From: UBA6623 sp965238125
GTDB taxonomy: Bacteria > Acidobacteriota > Terriglobia > Bryobacterales > UBA6623
Length of the DNA: 64,000 bases
Assembly: GCA_965238125.1 (NCBI GenBank)
Contig: OZ250179.1
Location: forward strand, 3,596,001 to 3,660,000
Direction: 5' to 3'
The position numbers were made by a program, and so were the translations under genes. Of the stretch, positions 45,976 to 55,415 are shown one piece after another; the stretch's first letter is position 1; every line of letters begins with the position of its first letter. The notes below the pieces were generated by a model. The model was not told the DNA's origin and did no database searches. It saw only the letters and a list, made by a program, of their open reading frames with translations.

Positions 45976-48894
45976 CTAGAAAGCAAACAGCGAAAGATTC
46001 GGTTGGCTACGCGCCCCGCCGACTTCGAGCACCAGGCCGGTGTCGACTCCCAGGTCGAGCGGCACTCGCGCATTCACCTGCAGCAGCCCGGCGAAATTCG
46101 GCGCCGAGCCCGCGAAGAGCACTCGCGCGTCGCGCCTTCCGATCGTCACCTTCACCGGCAGTTCGGGCCGCGGCAGCTGTGATAGAACCTCGGGCGCCAA
46201 CAGCCCATCCACGCCGGGCGGTGTGGTTTGCCCTTCCCCTGTCGCGAAGAAGACAACGACCTCTCCCCGCATCGCCGGATTACTCTCCGAATTGAGCGTG
46301 CCGTTCTCATTAAAGACGACTGCGCGCCCCGGATCGTCGGAAAATGCAAAGATACCCGGGGCGCTCGGGGCCACGTCGAATTCCACGAATTCCGAATCCC
46401 GACCCTGAAATCGCACATGGACTTCCGTCTTGGACATGCCGTCAAGTGAATACGGCGCCTGGGCGTTGATTTGATCCGCGCGGACGAAGAAGAGCGGCGC
46501 CGGCACGCCGTCGAAAAACACTTCGACATCGACAAGCTCAGTTGCCACGCGACGGGGCGAATCGAGCCGCCCAGGTTCGCCGTCCGCAGGCCCCAACCCC
46601 GAACCGAAGATCGAGACGATTTCACCCGGCGCAATTGCTCCCAATGCAAAACTTGCGCCGTTCACAACGCTGTTTTCCGGTAGGATCGTCGCGCCGATCT
46701 TGGCGACGAAGGCATCGGTCCCGCCGTTGGGGGTCACGTCAGGACCCACAACCGGGAAAGCCGGGTCGGAAGTGTTGCTGCTTCCCGCCACGTACGCCAG
46801 TCCATCGGGGTCAACCGCGATGTCGGTCACCGACTCGTTGCCGAATCCCCCGAAATACCCCGCGTAATGAAGAGCGGCTCCCGAGGCCGCGACTTTCGCG
46901 ACAAACCCCTCGCGGCCCCCTCTGTACCTTAACCCGGGACCCACCAGAACCGGGAAGCTGGTGTGCTCCGAGAGAGTCGATCCGCCGACATACGCGTTGC
47001 CCAGCCCGTCGACCGCGATCGACGTCGCGCGATCATCCGCCGCGCCGCCGATGTACCCGGCGTAGATCACTTGCGAGCCGTCGGGCCCGATCTTGGCCAC
47101 CAGGGCGTCCGCCAGCCCGCCGAGTTCGAGGCCCGGACCCACCGTGATCGGGAGGCGGGAACTCGCCCGAGAAGTCGTCGAGCCCGCCAAGTACACATTG
47201 CCCAAAGCGTCGAGCGCGATCGCTGTGCCTCGTTCCGCGCCCAGCCCTCCCAGGAACCCCGAATACACCAGCTCTTCGCCGGTAGGGCTCACCTTCGCCA
47301 AGAAGGCGTCCTCGCCACCCGACCACGTTTGCATCGGACCGCCCGAGATCGGGAAGCTTTCCTGATTCGAGTTCGTGTAGCCGGTAAGATAGGCGTGCCC
47401 GTCGTCGTCCACCGCCACCGCCGATGCGATCTCGAAAAGGGCGCCGCCGATATACCCGGCATACACCAAGTCGCTTCCGTCGGCGTTCACTTTCGCGACG
47501 AACCCGTCCGCGTTGCCGCCGTTGTAGCTCAAATCAGGCCCGCCGGTTGCCGGAAACGACGACGCCGGTGACTGCGTTCGGCCGGCCAGGTAGGCGTTGC
47601 CGTCTTGATCAACCGCGATCCCGAGGCCTTCGTCCTGTTGGGCTCCCCCCAAGAATCCGCAATAAAGAACCTCGCTGCCGTCGGGCGAGATCTTCGCGAC
47701 AAAGGCGTCCATGCGGCCGTTGTGCGTCAGGTCGGGTCCGCCCGTAACGGGGAAATCCTCCGACCAAGTCAACCCGGTCACATAGATATTTCCTTCTGCG
47801 TCAAGCGCGATGTCCGCTCCTTCATCGAGTCCCCATCCGCCCAGATAACCCGCGAACACCAGCTGCGTGCCCGACGGGTCGACTTTCGCCACAAAGACAT
47901 CGGCCGACCCCGCGAGCTCGGTTTGTGGACCGGCCGTTACCGGGAACTCCGCCTCAGTCGACCGCGTGGTCCCGACCAGATACGCGTGACCATCCTCGTC
48001 GATCGCTATGCCGCCGGCGGTATCTTGCCCGCTACCGCCGAGGAACCCGGCGTAGACTGCTACAGCCGGGTCGATCACGAGCGGTTTTGTCGTGTCGTAG
48101 GGACCCAATAGAAATCCGTAGCCGGCGTCACCGTTGGGTTCGGCCGGAGTGTCTTGCCCTCGTGCATTTATCCGCGGTCCTCGGCTCGGACGATATGCCG
48201 CCTCAACCCCTCGCTTGACCCCGCCGTCAACCTGATAGGCCCAGGGACGCCCGTCACGGAAGCCCGCCACCGGCGTCGTGATCTCCACTTCACCGTTCGT
48301 AGTGAGGGCCGTCTCCGCTCCCTCATACGTCCATCGGATTTGACCAGGGTCGGCGCCCGGACTGACCTGGAACTCATACTTGAGTTGGTTGCCCTCCAGT
48401 GAGAGCGCCAGGTCGATCCCCGGCCATAGATGCCGATAACGGATGCCCCGGTAGGCTTCTGTAACCTTAACGGCGACGGCGGCATCGGCCCCGGACCCGG
48501 AACCTTCCCAGTCGTAGAAGCGCACGTTTGCCCGCTCGGCGCCGACTAGCCGAACCTCCTTGCCGGGGTCGAGAAAGATCATCTTCACGGCCCAGTTCCC
48601 TACCCGCTCGGGCCTGCCGGCCGTCCGCAGTGTCAGCAGGAACGTTATGTCTTCTCGCGCGAAAAAGATCTGCTTGTCGCGGCCAGGTACGTGGAAGACT
48701 GCTCGCGGGTCAAGCTGCCCGCTGTTCGCGACGAAGTAAAGCGGTAGCCCGCGTTGTGGGTCCGTTTGAGTGGATAGCTCAGCGCCGAAGGCGGCTCGAG
48801 GCGCCGCTTCGGCCGGGTGAATTCGTGTCGCGGCCGCGGCCCCGAAAAGGGCCGCGAGCAGCAATAACAAGCGCAGGAGGGATTCGCTTCTCAT
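45976..48894 (-). CDS. SBBP beta-propeller protein with TIGR03437-type C-terminal domain
   Basis: The 972-residue secreted protein has a signal peptide (residues 1-30) and an N-terminal domain (about 40-270, YFVANSGQLDPRAVFHVPGR) common to SBBP proteins. About eight or nine SBBP repeats follow, each with AGFLGG/AGYLGG and the D-x-x-G-N/H-A-Y-L-A-G pattern (IAVDQDGNAYLAGRTQSPAS). Residues about 750-972 match the TIGR03437 acidobacterial domain (VNGASFALGAIAPGEIVSIF). These are surface proteins of unknown role. The domain is a marker of Solibacter-type Acidobacteriota. Upstream lies a structured leader (48948-48993). Confidence 0.92.
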   Translation of the reverse strand: MRSESLLRLLLLLAALFGAAAATRIHPAEAAPRAAFGAELSTQTDPQRGLPLYFVANSGQLDPRAVFHVPGRDKQIFFAREDITFLLTLRTAGRPERVGNWAVKMIFLDPGKEVRLVGAERANVRFYDWEGSGSGADAAVAVKVTEAYRGIRYRHLWPGIDLALSLEGNQLKYEFQVSPGADPGQIRWTYEGAETALTTNGEVEITTPVAGFRDGRPWAYQVDGGVKRGVEAAYRPSRGPRINARGQDTPAEPNGDAGYGFLLGPYDTTKPLVIDPAVAVYAGFLGGSGQDTAGGIAIDEDGHAYLVGTTRSTEAEFPVTAGPQTELAGSADVFVAKVDPSGTQLVFAGYLGGWGLDEGADIALDAEGNIYVTGLTWSEDFPVTGGPDLTHNGRMDAFVAKISPDGSEVLYCGFLGGAQQDEGLGIAVDQDGNAYLAGRTQSPASSFPATGGPDLSYNGGNADGFVAKVNADGSDLVYAGYIGGALFEIASAVAVDDDGHAYLTGYTNSNQESFPISGGPMQTWSGGEDAFLAKVSPTGEELVYSGFLGGLGAERGTAIALDALGNVYLAGSTTSRASSRLPITVGPGLELGGLADALVAKIGPDGSQVIYAGYIGGAADDRATSIAVDGLGNAYVGGSTLSEHTSFPVLVGPGLRYRGGREGFVAKVAASGAALHYAGYFGGFGNESVTDIAVDPDGLAYVAGSSNTSDPAFPVVGPDVTPNGGTDAFVAKIGATILPENSVVNGASFALGAIAPGEIVSIFGSGLGPADGEPGRLDSPRRVATELVDVEVFFDGVPAPLFFVRADQINAQAPYSLDGMSKTEVHVRFQGRDSEFVEFDVAPSAPGIFAFSDDPGRAVVFNENGTLNSESNPAMRGEVVVFFATGEGQTTPPGVDGLLAPEVLSQLPRPELPVKVTIGRRDARVLFAGSAPNFAGLLQVNARVPLDLGVDTGLVLEVGGARSQPNLSLFAF

Positions 48895-49395
48895 CGCTTT
48901 TCTCCGGGTAGTTGGGTATTTGATTCAATCCGCGCGGTCTCGACCGCAGCCGGCGTCGGTCTCCCGAATAAACGGGAAACGAGACTACCGGCTCGCAACG
49001 CCTACGCGCGCGTCGCGACGGGTACTTCGTCTAGTTAACACCTCCCGTAGGGTCACCGCAATCAGCAATAGTGCCGCAACCGACACGCGCAGTCTGCTTA
49101 CGACCCCGACATAAGCTTTCATAACCCCATTCGCCGCAAGGATGAGGAGCCGTGAAGAAATCAGGAGCGTAGTGGATCAGCAAAGCGGCGGCACATGAAC
49201 CCTCGGATTCAGGCAAACCGACCGACCCGTTTTTGGAGCCCCCAAGTGCCGCCATGGCGCCGGCCCGCGAGAGCCGACACCCCGATCGTCACCAACCCGG
49301 TCTCGCTGATTTTAGGATCTCTTTATGAAAACCCCTCGAAACTCCACTTACCCAATGCTAGATTGGACAATTCGACCCTTTTCGCGGCTTGTGCC
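48895..49395. other. Divergent intergenic region with nested hairpin
   Basis: No gene in 501 bp between the SBBP gene and the NrfB-like gene, though the NrfB frame is open from 49195. At 48948-48993 the minus strand (the SBBP leader) can form three nested helices (agccgg/ccggct, gtctc/gagac, ccg/cgg). I cannot match it to a riboswitch class. Confidence 0.5.
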
Positions 49396-51267
49396 ATGTC
49401 TTGGCTTGACCCCTGGATTGCCGCGATCCTCACGCCGCTTGCCGTTTGGATCTTTCTGAGTGGGCTCGACGACCTGCTCTTTGACGGTTCTTTTCTGCTG
49501 ACCCGGCTACGGGCGCGCCGCCGGTCCGGCTCCGCCGTGCCCGGTCCCAAGCCGCTAAAGCTGCCTCAGCGTAAAATCGCCCTCATCATCCCCTGTTGGC
49601 GAGAAGCCGGCGTGATCGAACGCATGCTCGATCACAACCTCGCCACTGTCGAATATGAGAACTACGATGTGTGGCTGGGCGCCTATCCCAACGACCCCGC
49701 CACTCTCGACAAGGTCGCCGCTTGCGAGCGGAAGCATCCTCGGGTGCGGCATGTCGTCTGCCCCCACCCCGGCCCGACCACCAAAGCCGATTGCCTCAAT
49801 TGGATCTACGAGGGCGTCAAGCGGCATGAAGAAGCCTCCGGTGAACGCTACGCCGCCCTCCAACAACAGGACGCCGAGGACTTGATCGCGCCCGCCGCGC
49901 TGAAGTACGTCAACCGCGAGATCGACCGTTACGAGATGATCCAGTTTCCCGTGCGGCCGCTGGTTTCCTCGATCGGGCGCGTGACCCAGGCGACCTACGC
50001 CGACGAGTTCGCCGAGTTCCATGGGAAGGATCTGGTTCTACGGAACCACAAAGGCGGCTTCATTCCTTCCGCCGGCGTCGGGACGGCTTACCGCCGCGAT
50101 GTTCTCGAGAGGTTGGCCGAGCAAAACGACGGCCGTCTGTTTGATCCCTTGAGCCTGACCGAGGACTATTTCATCGGCCGGCAGTTGAGCCTGATGGGAT
50201 GCCGCCAACGCTTCGTCGCGCCGCCCCCGAGCCCTGTGGCCGCCGGCCCCGCGACTCGGTCGGTCCTCGCGCGCCGGGCCACTTGCGCTTACTTTCCTCG
50301 CGGCTTTCGCCAAGCCGTTCGGCAACGAGCCCGCTGGGTGACCGGCATCGCGCTGCAATCGTGGGAACCCTTCGGCTGGGGCGCCGGATCCGGGCAAGCC
50401 TATTGGCTCTGGCGCGACCGCAAGGGATTGTTGAGCCACCCCGCGTCGATGCTCGCCAATCTGGTTTTCGTCTACGGGCTGGCGCGATGGGCCGAGGCTT
50501 CGGTCACGGGCGCGCCCTGGCGCTTGGGAGAATTGGTGAGCGCCTCGCCTCCGCTGCTCGTCTTGCTGGGGGCCAATCTCGGACTGTTGCTGTGGCGGCA
50601 GGCGGTCCGCGCCGCGTTCAACGTGAAGGCTTACGGTTGGCTGCACGGGCTGACCACGCCGCTACGTGCTCCCTGGGCCAATCTCATCAACTTTTGCGCC
50701 GTGGCTCGCGCCGTCGGCATCTTTTTCTCCGCCCGGCTGCGTGGGATCCCCTTGCGCTGGAATAAGACCGCCCATGACTACCCCGCCGAGGCCGCCCTTT
50801 TGACCCACCGGCGCCGCTTGGGAGAGATCCTCGTCGCCGCCGGACGATTGCAGCCCTACCAATTGGAATATGCTCTTGCTTCGCGCGACCCCGGCGAGCG
50901 CCTCGGCAACTATCTTGTGCGATGCCGCCTATTGAGCGAGGCGCAAGTTCATAAGGCGATTGCGATGCAGCACGGTCTCGCCTTTCGCCGACTCGATCGC
51001 TATCAGTTGCGTCCCGACGCTCGCGCCGAGTTGCCCGAGCAGACCGCGCGTCACCTCGGCGTGATTCCCTTTGAAAAAGACCCCGCAGGCCGGCTCTGGT
51101 TTGCCGGCGCGGAGCCTCCAAGCCCGGTTCTGCGCCGAACGCTGGCGCGGTATTCCGAGCGGCCCCAAGGTTTCGTGCTCATCACGCCGTCGAATCTCGA
51201 CCGCCTACTCGACGAGCGTCGACCCACGCCGCTCACCCAGCCGGTGTACCAAGCCGCCGGGGATTAG
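49396..51267 (+). CDS. NrfB-like glycosyltransferase with MshEN (cyclic di-GMP type) domain
   Basis: From the ATG at 49396 (MSWLDPWIAAILTPLAVWIF) this is a 623-residue inner-membrane GT2 enzyme like phage-N4 adsorption protein NrfB/NfrB. It has an N-terminal membrane segment, a GT2 domain (KIALIIPCWREAGVIERMLD, LTEDYFIGRQL, and the QxxRW motif in RQRARWVTGI), further membrane segments, and a C-terminal MshEN domain. That domain shows the two RLG motifs RLGEILVAAGRL and RLGNYLVRCRLL, which in the family bind cyclic di-GMP and activate the enzyme. It probably makes a secreted glycan under c-di-GMP control. The longer frame from 49195 adds unlikely residues. No outer-membrane partner (NfrA-like) is seen. 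Confidence 0.88.
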   Translation: MSWLDPWIAAILTPLAVWIFLSGLDDLLFDGSFLLTRLRARRRSGSAVPGPKPLKLPQRKIALIIPCWREAGVIERMLDHNLATVEYENYDVWLGAYPNDPATLDKVAACERKHPRVRHVVCPHPGPTTKADCLNWIYEGVKRHEEASGERYAALQQQDAEDLIAPAALKYVNREIDRYEMIQFPVRPLVSSIGRVTQATYADEFAEFHGKDLVLRNHKGGFIPSAGVGTAYRRDVLERLAEQNDGRLFDPLSLTEDYFIGRQLSLMGCRQRFVAPPPSPVAAGPATRSVLARRATCAYFPRGFRQAVRQRARWVTGIALQSWEPFGWGAGSGQAYWLWRDRKGLLSHPASMLANLVFVYGLARWAEASVTGAPWRLGELVSASPPLLVLLGANLGLLLWRQAVRAAFNVKAYGWLHGLTTPLRAPWANLINFCAVARAVGIFFSARLRGIPLRWNKTAHDYPAEAALLTHRRRLGEILVAAGRLQPYQLEYALASRDPGERLGNYLVRCRLLSEAQVHKAIAMQHGLAFRRLDRYQLRPDARAELPEQTARHLGVIPFEKDPAGRLWFAGAEPPSPVLRRTLARYSERPQGFVLITPSNLDRLLDERRPTPLTQPVYQAAGD

Positions 51268-51407
51268 CCCGCATTTCTCACCGCCTGACGAGCAAAGCAC
51301 ACGATAGGCCCGCCATTACTTCGTTGCGCTTGCTCGCCGTGCTCACCGTACTGTTCAAGTACGCCTCCGCGCGTCAAGCGGCGCGCGCCTCGTATTGACG
51401 GACCTTT

Positions 51408-51443
51408 CATGCACTTTGCCTCGCCACGCGGTGAGAAAAGCGG
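51408..51443 (+). repeat. Interspersed 36-bp repeat, copy 2
   Basis: It matches the minus strand of 32514-32549 at 32 of 36 bases, beginning catgcactttgcctcgcca. It lies in the 260-bp gap after the NrfB-like gene. Confidence 0.6.
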
Positions 51444-51492
51444 ACTAGCCCCAGTAACAACAACACTCTTGTTTGTCCCGGCCCACAGTCAA

Positions 51493-51511
51493 GACAAGCT
51501 CTCAGCTTGTC
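51493..51511. repeat. 19-bp palindrome, copy 1
   Basis: gacaagctctcagcttgtc folds with an 8-bp stem and 3-base loop. An identical copy is at 56737-56755, followed in both places by a gctcgg-type G-rich tail. It is just downstream of the convergent DUF1501 gene. Confidence 0.75.
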
Positions 51512-51527
51512 TCCGCTCGGGCGGGGC

Positions 51528-52973
51528 TCAAACGATCTGCTCGATCACTCGCCCGTGCACTTGCGTGAGGCGTTCCTTACGGCCCAGGTGGAGGTAGCTG
51601 AGGCGGTCTTGGTCGAGCCCGAGCTGGTTGAGAATCGTCGTGTGAATGTCGCGGAAATGATAGGGGTCTTTGATCGCCCGCAGCCCGATGTCGTCGGTGG
51701 CGCCGACCACTTGGCCCCCGCGAATGCCGCCGCCGGCCATCCACATCGAAAAGCCCAGGTTGTGATGGTCGCGGCCGACGCCCGACTGCGCTTCCGGCGA
51801 TCGGCCGAACTCGCCGCCCCATAGAACCAGCGTCGAGTCGAACAAGCCGCGCCGTTTGAGGTCGGCCAGCAAACCCGCCACCGGCTTGTCGGTTTCCGCC
51901 GCCATGCGCAGATGGTTTTCCTCGACGTCGTTATGGGCGTCCCATTGAAGATCGCCCGGCCCGCCGCCCGAGACGACGCAGACAAATCGCACGCCCTTTT
52001 CGACCAAGCGGCGCGCCATCAAACAGCGGCGCCCGTAGTCATTGGTCGGCTCCGTCCCAACGCCGTAAAGCTCCAGGGTTTCGCCGGGCTCGTTCGAGAT
52101 ATCGAATACTTCCGGAGCCTCGGTTTGCATTTTGAACGCCAGATCGTAGGCGCGGATGCGGGCGTTGAGCTCATCGTCATCCGGCTCCGCAGCGGCTTGA
52201 TTGAGTTTGCGGATCAGTTCGATCGTCCGGCGGCGATCTTCCATCGATACGCCTCGGGGCAGATCCAAATTCAACACCGGCTTCGGCCCGGGACGAAACA
52301 TCGTCGGCTGGTAGACGGCCGACAAAAAGCCGTTGGCGTACATCGGCTGCCCGCCTTCGAGCGCGCCGTCGGGGTCGGGCATCACGACATAAGCCGGCAG
52401 CGAGTCGCTCTCGTTCCCAAGACCATAGACGACCCACGAGCCCATGCTCGGGAAGCCCGGAACGATGCGTCCGCTGAAGAGCTGATATTGCGCCGCCGAG
52501 TGGACCACCATGTCGCCGTGGCAGGAGCGCAACACCGCCATCTCGTCGACCCACTCGGCCGTGTGTGGAAACAGGTCGGAGACCTCGATGCCGCTCTGCC
52601 CGTATTTCTTGAACGTCCGCTTCACTCCCAGCAGCTTGGCGTCTTTCTCGACGAACTGGTACTTCGCCTCGCCGAATTCGGCGGGGCGCGGCTGCCCGTC
52701 AAGCTTGTTCAGCAGCGGCTTGGGGTCGAAGGTTTCTACCTGGCTGGGCCCGCCCGCCATGAAGAGAAAGATGACGGCTTTCGCTTTGGCGTCTTTGTGG
52801 GGAGGCTTCGGAGCGAGCGGATTACCCGCGGCGGCGCGGAGTTGCTCGCGATCAAGCATCGAAGCCATTGCAAGCGACCCGAAACCGCAAAAGGCATCGC
52901 GGACGAATTCGCGTCGATTGCGTGTCGGTCGGACGTGTTCGGGCATGGTGGTCGCCGATGCTTTCACGTCCAT
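51528..52973 (-). CDS. DUF1501 family protein, Tat-type signal, without PSCyt partner
   Basis: From the ATG at 52973 the 481-residue protein has a twin-arginine leader (NRREFVRDAFCGFGSLAMAS) and the DUF1501 sulfatase-like fold: FLFMAGGPSQVETFDPKPLL, VLWGGEFGRSPE and GRDHHNLGFSMWMAGG. It is a paralogue of the DUF1501 protein at 17643 but more distant in sequence, and no PSCyt1/DUF1549 gene sits beside it in the window. ATGs at 52973 and 52946 are both possible. Function of the family is undefined. Confidence 0.88.
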   Translation of the reverse strand: MDVKASATTMPEHVRPTRNRREFVRDAFCGFGSLAMASMLDREQLRAAAGNPLAPKPPHKDAKAKAVIFLFMAGGPSQVETFDPKPLLNKLDGQPRPAEFGEAKYQFVEKDAKLLGVKRTFKKYGQSGIEVSDLFPHTAEWVDEMAVLRSCHGDMVVHSAAQYQLFSGRIVPGFPSMGSWVVYGLGNESDSLPAYVVMPDPDGALEGGQPMYANGFLSAVYQPTMFRPGPKPVLNLDLPRGVSMEDRRRTIELIRKLNQAAAEPDDDELNARIRAYDLAFKMQTEAPEVFDISNEPGETLELYGVGTEPTNDYGRRCLMARRLVEKGVRFVCVVSGGGPGDLQWDAHNDVEENHLRMAAETDKPVAGLLADLKRRGLFDSTLVLWGGEFGRSPEAQSGVGRDHHNLGFSMWMAGGGIRGGQVVGATDDIGLRAIKDPYHFRDIHTTILNQLGLDQDRLSYLHLGRKERLTQVHGRVIEQIV

Positions 52974-53092
52974 TGTAGCCAAGCGTCCATCCGTTCGGGA
53001 CGAGGATGAGATCCCGGCCCAGTGGGGCAGGTCTCCAGGCCTCCCATTCGGACGTCTGGATCGTCCGCAAACGCCGTCTTAGTCCGACATCC

Positions 53093-53824
53093 TCAGGCCC
53101 GTTGCGACAACCCGCCATCGACGGCCAGGATCTGCCCGGTGACAAACGACGGGCCGGTGAAGAATCCGCAGACCGCTTCGGCGATTTCCTCGCCGCTGCC
53201 CGGCCGTCGCATCGGCGTGACCGAGACCAGTCGGGCTACGTGGGGCGGCATCTCGCCGTCAAAGTGAACCACGCCCGGGGCCACGCTATTGACCGTGATT
53301 TCGGGGGCCAGCGCCTTCGCCAGCACCCGCGTCAGCATAGCGACGCCGGCTTTCGAGGCGCAGTAGGGAGCATGGCGGGTCCACGGGCGCATCGCCCCGA
53401 GTGAGCTGAGAATGACGATCCGGCCACTTCGGCCCTGCATGCGCTTGGCGGCCTGTTGGCAGCAAAAGAACGCGGCTTTGAGATTGACATCGTGGATCGA
53501 GTCCCAATCTTGCTCGGTGACTTCGAGGACGTTCATCTCGCGGTAGCGGGCGGCGTTGTTGACGAACAGATCAAGCGGTCCCAGCGCGTCCTCGACTTCG
53601 TCGAAAAGTCGCTTGATCGCCCCGACATCGGTAAAGTCAGCCTGAAAGGCTTTGCCCCCGCAGCTCTCGGCGGTTTCAAGAGCCTCGGCTTCGGAAGTGC
53701 CGTAGTGCACCGCGACGCGAGCGCCTAGTTCACCCATTCGCAGGGCGATCGAGCGGCCGATGCGGCGGGCCGCGCCCGTGACAAGGGCGACTTTTCCTTC
53801 GAGTTGTCGGTCGGAAACGGGCAT
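53093..53824 (-). CDS. Short-chain dehydrogenase/reductase, pteridine-reductase-like motif
   Basis: The 243-residue NAD(P)H-dependent reductase starts at MPVSDRQLEGKVALVTGAAR. The cofactor loop TGAARRIG has the arginine form (TGxxxRIG) typical of pteridine-reductase-like SDRs rather than the usual TGxxxGIG. Catalytic Ser (VILSSLGA), Tyr and Lys (YCASKAG) and the LFVNNAA motif are present, and the C terminus ILAVDGGLSQRA is standard. It could reduce dihydropteridines or act on a FabG-like substrate. A longer frame from 54052 has no SDR features. Confidence 0.85.
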   Translation of the reverse strand: MPVSDRQLEGKVALVTGAARRIGRSIALRMGELGARVAVHYGTSEAEALETAESCGGKAFQADFTDVGAIKRLFDEVEDALGPLDLFVNNAARYREMNVLEVTEQDWDSIHDVNLKAAFFCCQQAAKRMQGRSGRIVILSSLGAMRPWTRHAPYCASKAGVAMLTRVLAKALAPEITVNSVAPGVVHFDGEMPPHVARLVSVTPMRRPGSGEEIAEAVCGFFTGPSFVTGQILAVDGGLSQRA

Positions 53825-54051
53825 GGGAATGGTCGAGGCGTCGCCGGTCGCGGAGCCTCGCCGGTACTCAAGATAGCAAGAGAAGACAGGGCACGCGGCG
53901 TCGAGGCTGCCACCGAAAAAGGGTCGGCGGCAACGTGGCGTGAGCGTCCACGCTTGCCGCGAACCGATTCGTCGGTTCGTGTCCTGAATTCGCGAGACGT
54001 CCGCGGCGGCCGGAAAATTTGTTTCGGGCCGGGACACCTTCGGAGAAGACA

Positions 54052-54090
54052 TGTCGGCACGAATGCCGACACGGCACGCTGAAAGCGTGC
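54052..54090. repeat. Two adjacent hairpins (REP-like)
   Basis: tgtcggca-cgaa-tgccgaca (54052-54071) and gcacgct-gaa-agcgtgc (54074-54090) lie back to back 20 bases after the purA stop. The first has the ggcacga(a/g)tgcc core shared with 60215-60243. Confidence 0.65.
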
Positions 54091-54110
54091 GCCACGTCTT
54101 GCCTTGCCCG

Positions 54111-55415
54111 CTACCCCAGTAGGCCCGCGAGTTTCGACCCTTCGCGAATGATCGTCTCGTCGCGCTCCGGGCCGGTCGAGATGCCGCCGATCTCGACTTC
54201 CATCTTGTCCTCGAGGTAGGCCAGGTAGTCTTTGGCGGCCCGCGGCAGGTCGTCGTAGCTCTTTACGCCGCGAGTCGAGCAATGCCAGCCGGGACGCTCC
54301 TCGATCACCGGCTCGACAGCTTCGAGAACGCGCGACAGGGCCGGCATCTCGCTCAACGTCTCACCCTGGTAGCGATAGCCCGTGCAGACCGGGATCGTTT
54401 CGCGGTGATCGAGCACGTCGAGTTTGGTGATGATGATCGACGTCAGCCCGTTCACCATGTGGACGTAGTTCGACAGCGGCAGGTCGAACCAGCCGCAGCG
54501 CCGCGGCCGGCCGGTCACCGTGCCGAACTCGCCACCGTGTTTGCGCAGCGCGTTGGCGTCGGGGCCGTGGTCCTCCGACGGGAACGGGCCGCCGCCCACG
54601 CGCGTGGCATAGGCTTTAGCGATGCCGATCACGGCGTCGACCGACCTTGGGGAAACGCCAAGCCCGGTGCACACTCCGCCGCCGGTGGCATTTGACGACG
54701 TTACGAACGGGTATGTCCCGTGGTCGATGTCGAGCATCGCTCCCTGAGCGCCTTCGAAGAGAACACGTTGCCCCTCTCGCACCGCGCGGCTCACAATCCG
54801 TGCCGTGTCGCGGACAAAGGGACGGAGCCGCTCGGCATATTCGAGGTACTCGCGGCACACTTCGTCAATATCCCAGGGCTCATAAATATCGAGCGCTTTG
54901 AAAATGGCGTTTTTCTCTTCGGCGACGGCCTGAAAGCGCTCCGGGAAGGTTTCGGTGTCGAGCAGGTCGGCGAGGCGGATGCCGCGGCGCGCGATCTTGT
55001 CCTCATAGCAAGGTCCGATGCCGCGCGACGTCGTTCCGATGCGAACCTTGCCCGGAGTCGCCTCGGTGGCCTTTTCCATCATCGGGTGATAGGGGAAGAT
55101 GACGTGAGCGCGGTTGCTGATGAAAAGGTTGCCGCGGATTTCGACGCCGAGGCCTTCGAGGGTTTCGATTTCCTTCAGCAGGTGAGCCGGGTTGATCACC
55201 AATCCGTTGCCGATCACGGCTTTCTTGCCCGGACGGATCACGCCGCTCGGCACCAGCGTGAGGATGAACTTTTGCGGTCCGACGTACACCGTGTGACCGG
55301 CATTGTGCCCGCCCTGGTGACGGGTGATGAGATCGAAATGCTCGGAGATCAGGTCGACGATCTTGCCCTTGCCTTCATCGCCCCACTGGGTCCCCACTAT
55401 CAGAACGTTGGCCAT
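54111..55415 (-). CDS. purA: Adenylosuccinate synthetase
   Basis: The 434-residue enzyme joins IMP and aspartate with GTP to make adenylosuccinate in AMP synthesis. It opens with VGTQWGDEGKGKIVDLISEH, the catalytic aspartate and GTP loop; HQGGHNAGHTVYVG supplies the catalytic histidine. GTTSRGIGPCYEDK, VDAVIGIAKAYATRVGGGPF and GRPRRCGWFDLPL are also typical. Length is normal. There is no purine operon here; a 737-bp gap lies upstream. Confidence 0.97.
   Translation of the reverse strand: MANVLIVGTQWGDEGKGKIVDLISEHFDLITRHQGGHNAGHTVYVGPQKFILTLVPSGVIRPGKKAVIGNGLVINPAHLLKEIETLEGLGVEIRGNLFISNRAHVIFPYHPMMEKATEATPGKVRIGTTSRGIGPCYEDKIARRGIRLADLLDTETFPERFQAVAEEKNAIFKALDIYEPWDIDEVCREYLEYAERLRPFVRDTARIVSRAVREGQRVLFEGAQGAMLDIDHGTYPFVTSSNATGGGVCTGLGVSPRSVDAVIGIAKAYATRVGGGPFPSEDHGPDANALRKHGGEFGTVTGRPRRCGWFDLPLSNYVHMVNGLTSIIITKLDVLDHRETIPVCTGYRYQGETLSEMPALSRVLEAVEPVIEERPGWHCSTRGVKSYDDLPRAAKDYLAYLEDKMEVEIGGISTGPERDETIIREGSKLAGLLG

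Noticed and set aside
44623..46182. Plus-strand frame of 519 codons over the oxidase genes
   Set aside because: It is antisense to the second oxidase, which carries conserved residues and a Tat leader. The plus frame has no recognisable motif.
48948..48993. c-di-GMP (GEMM) riboswitch upstream of the SBBP gene
   Set aside because: The characteristic gcaaagcc and second-stem motifs are absent, so I list it only as an unassigned hairpin.
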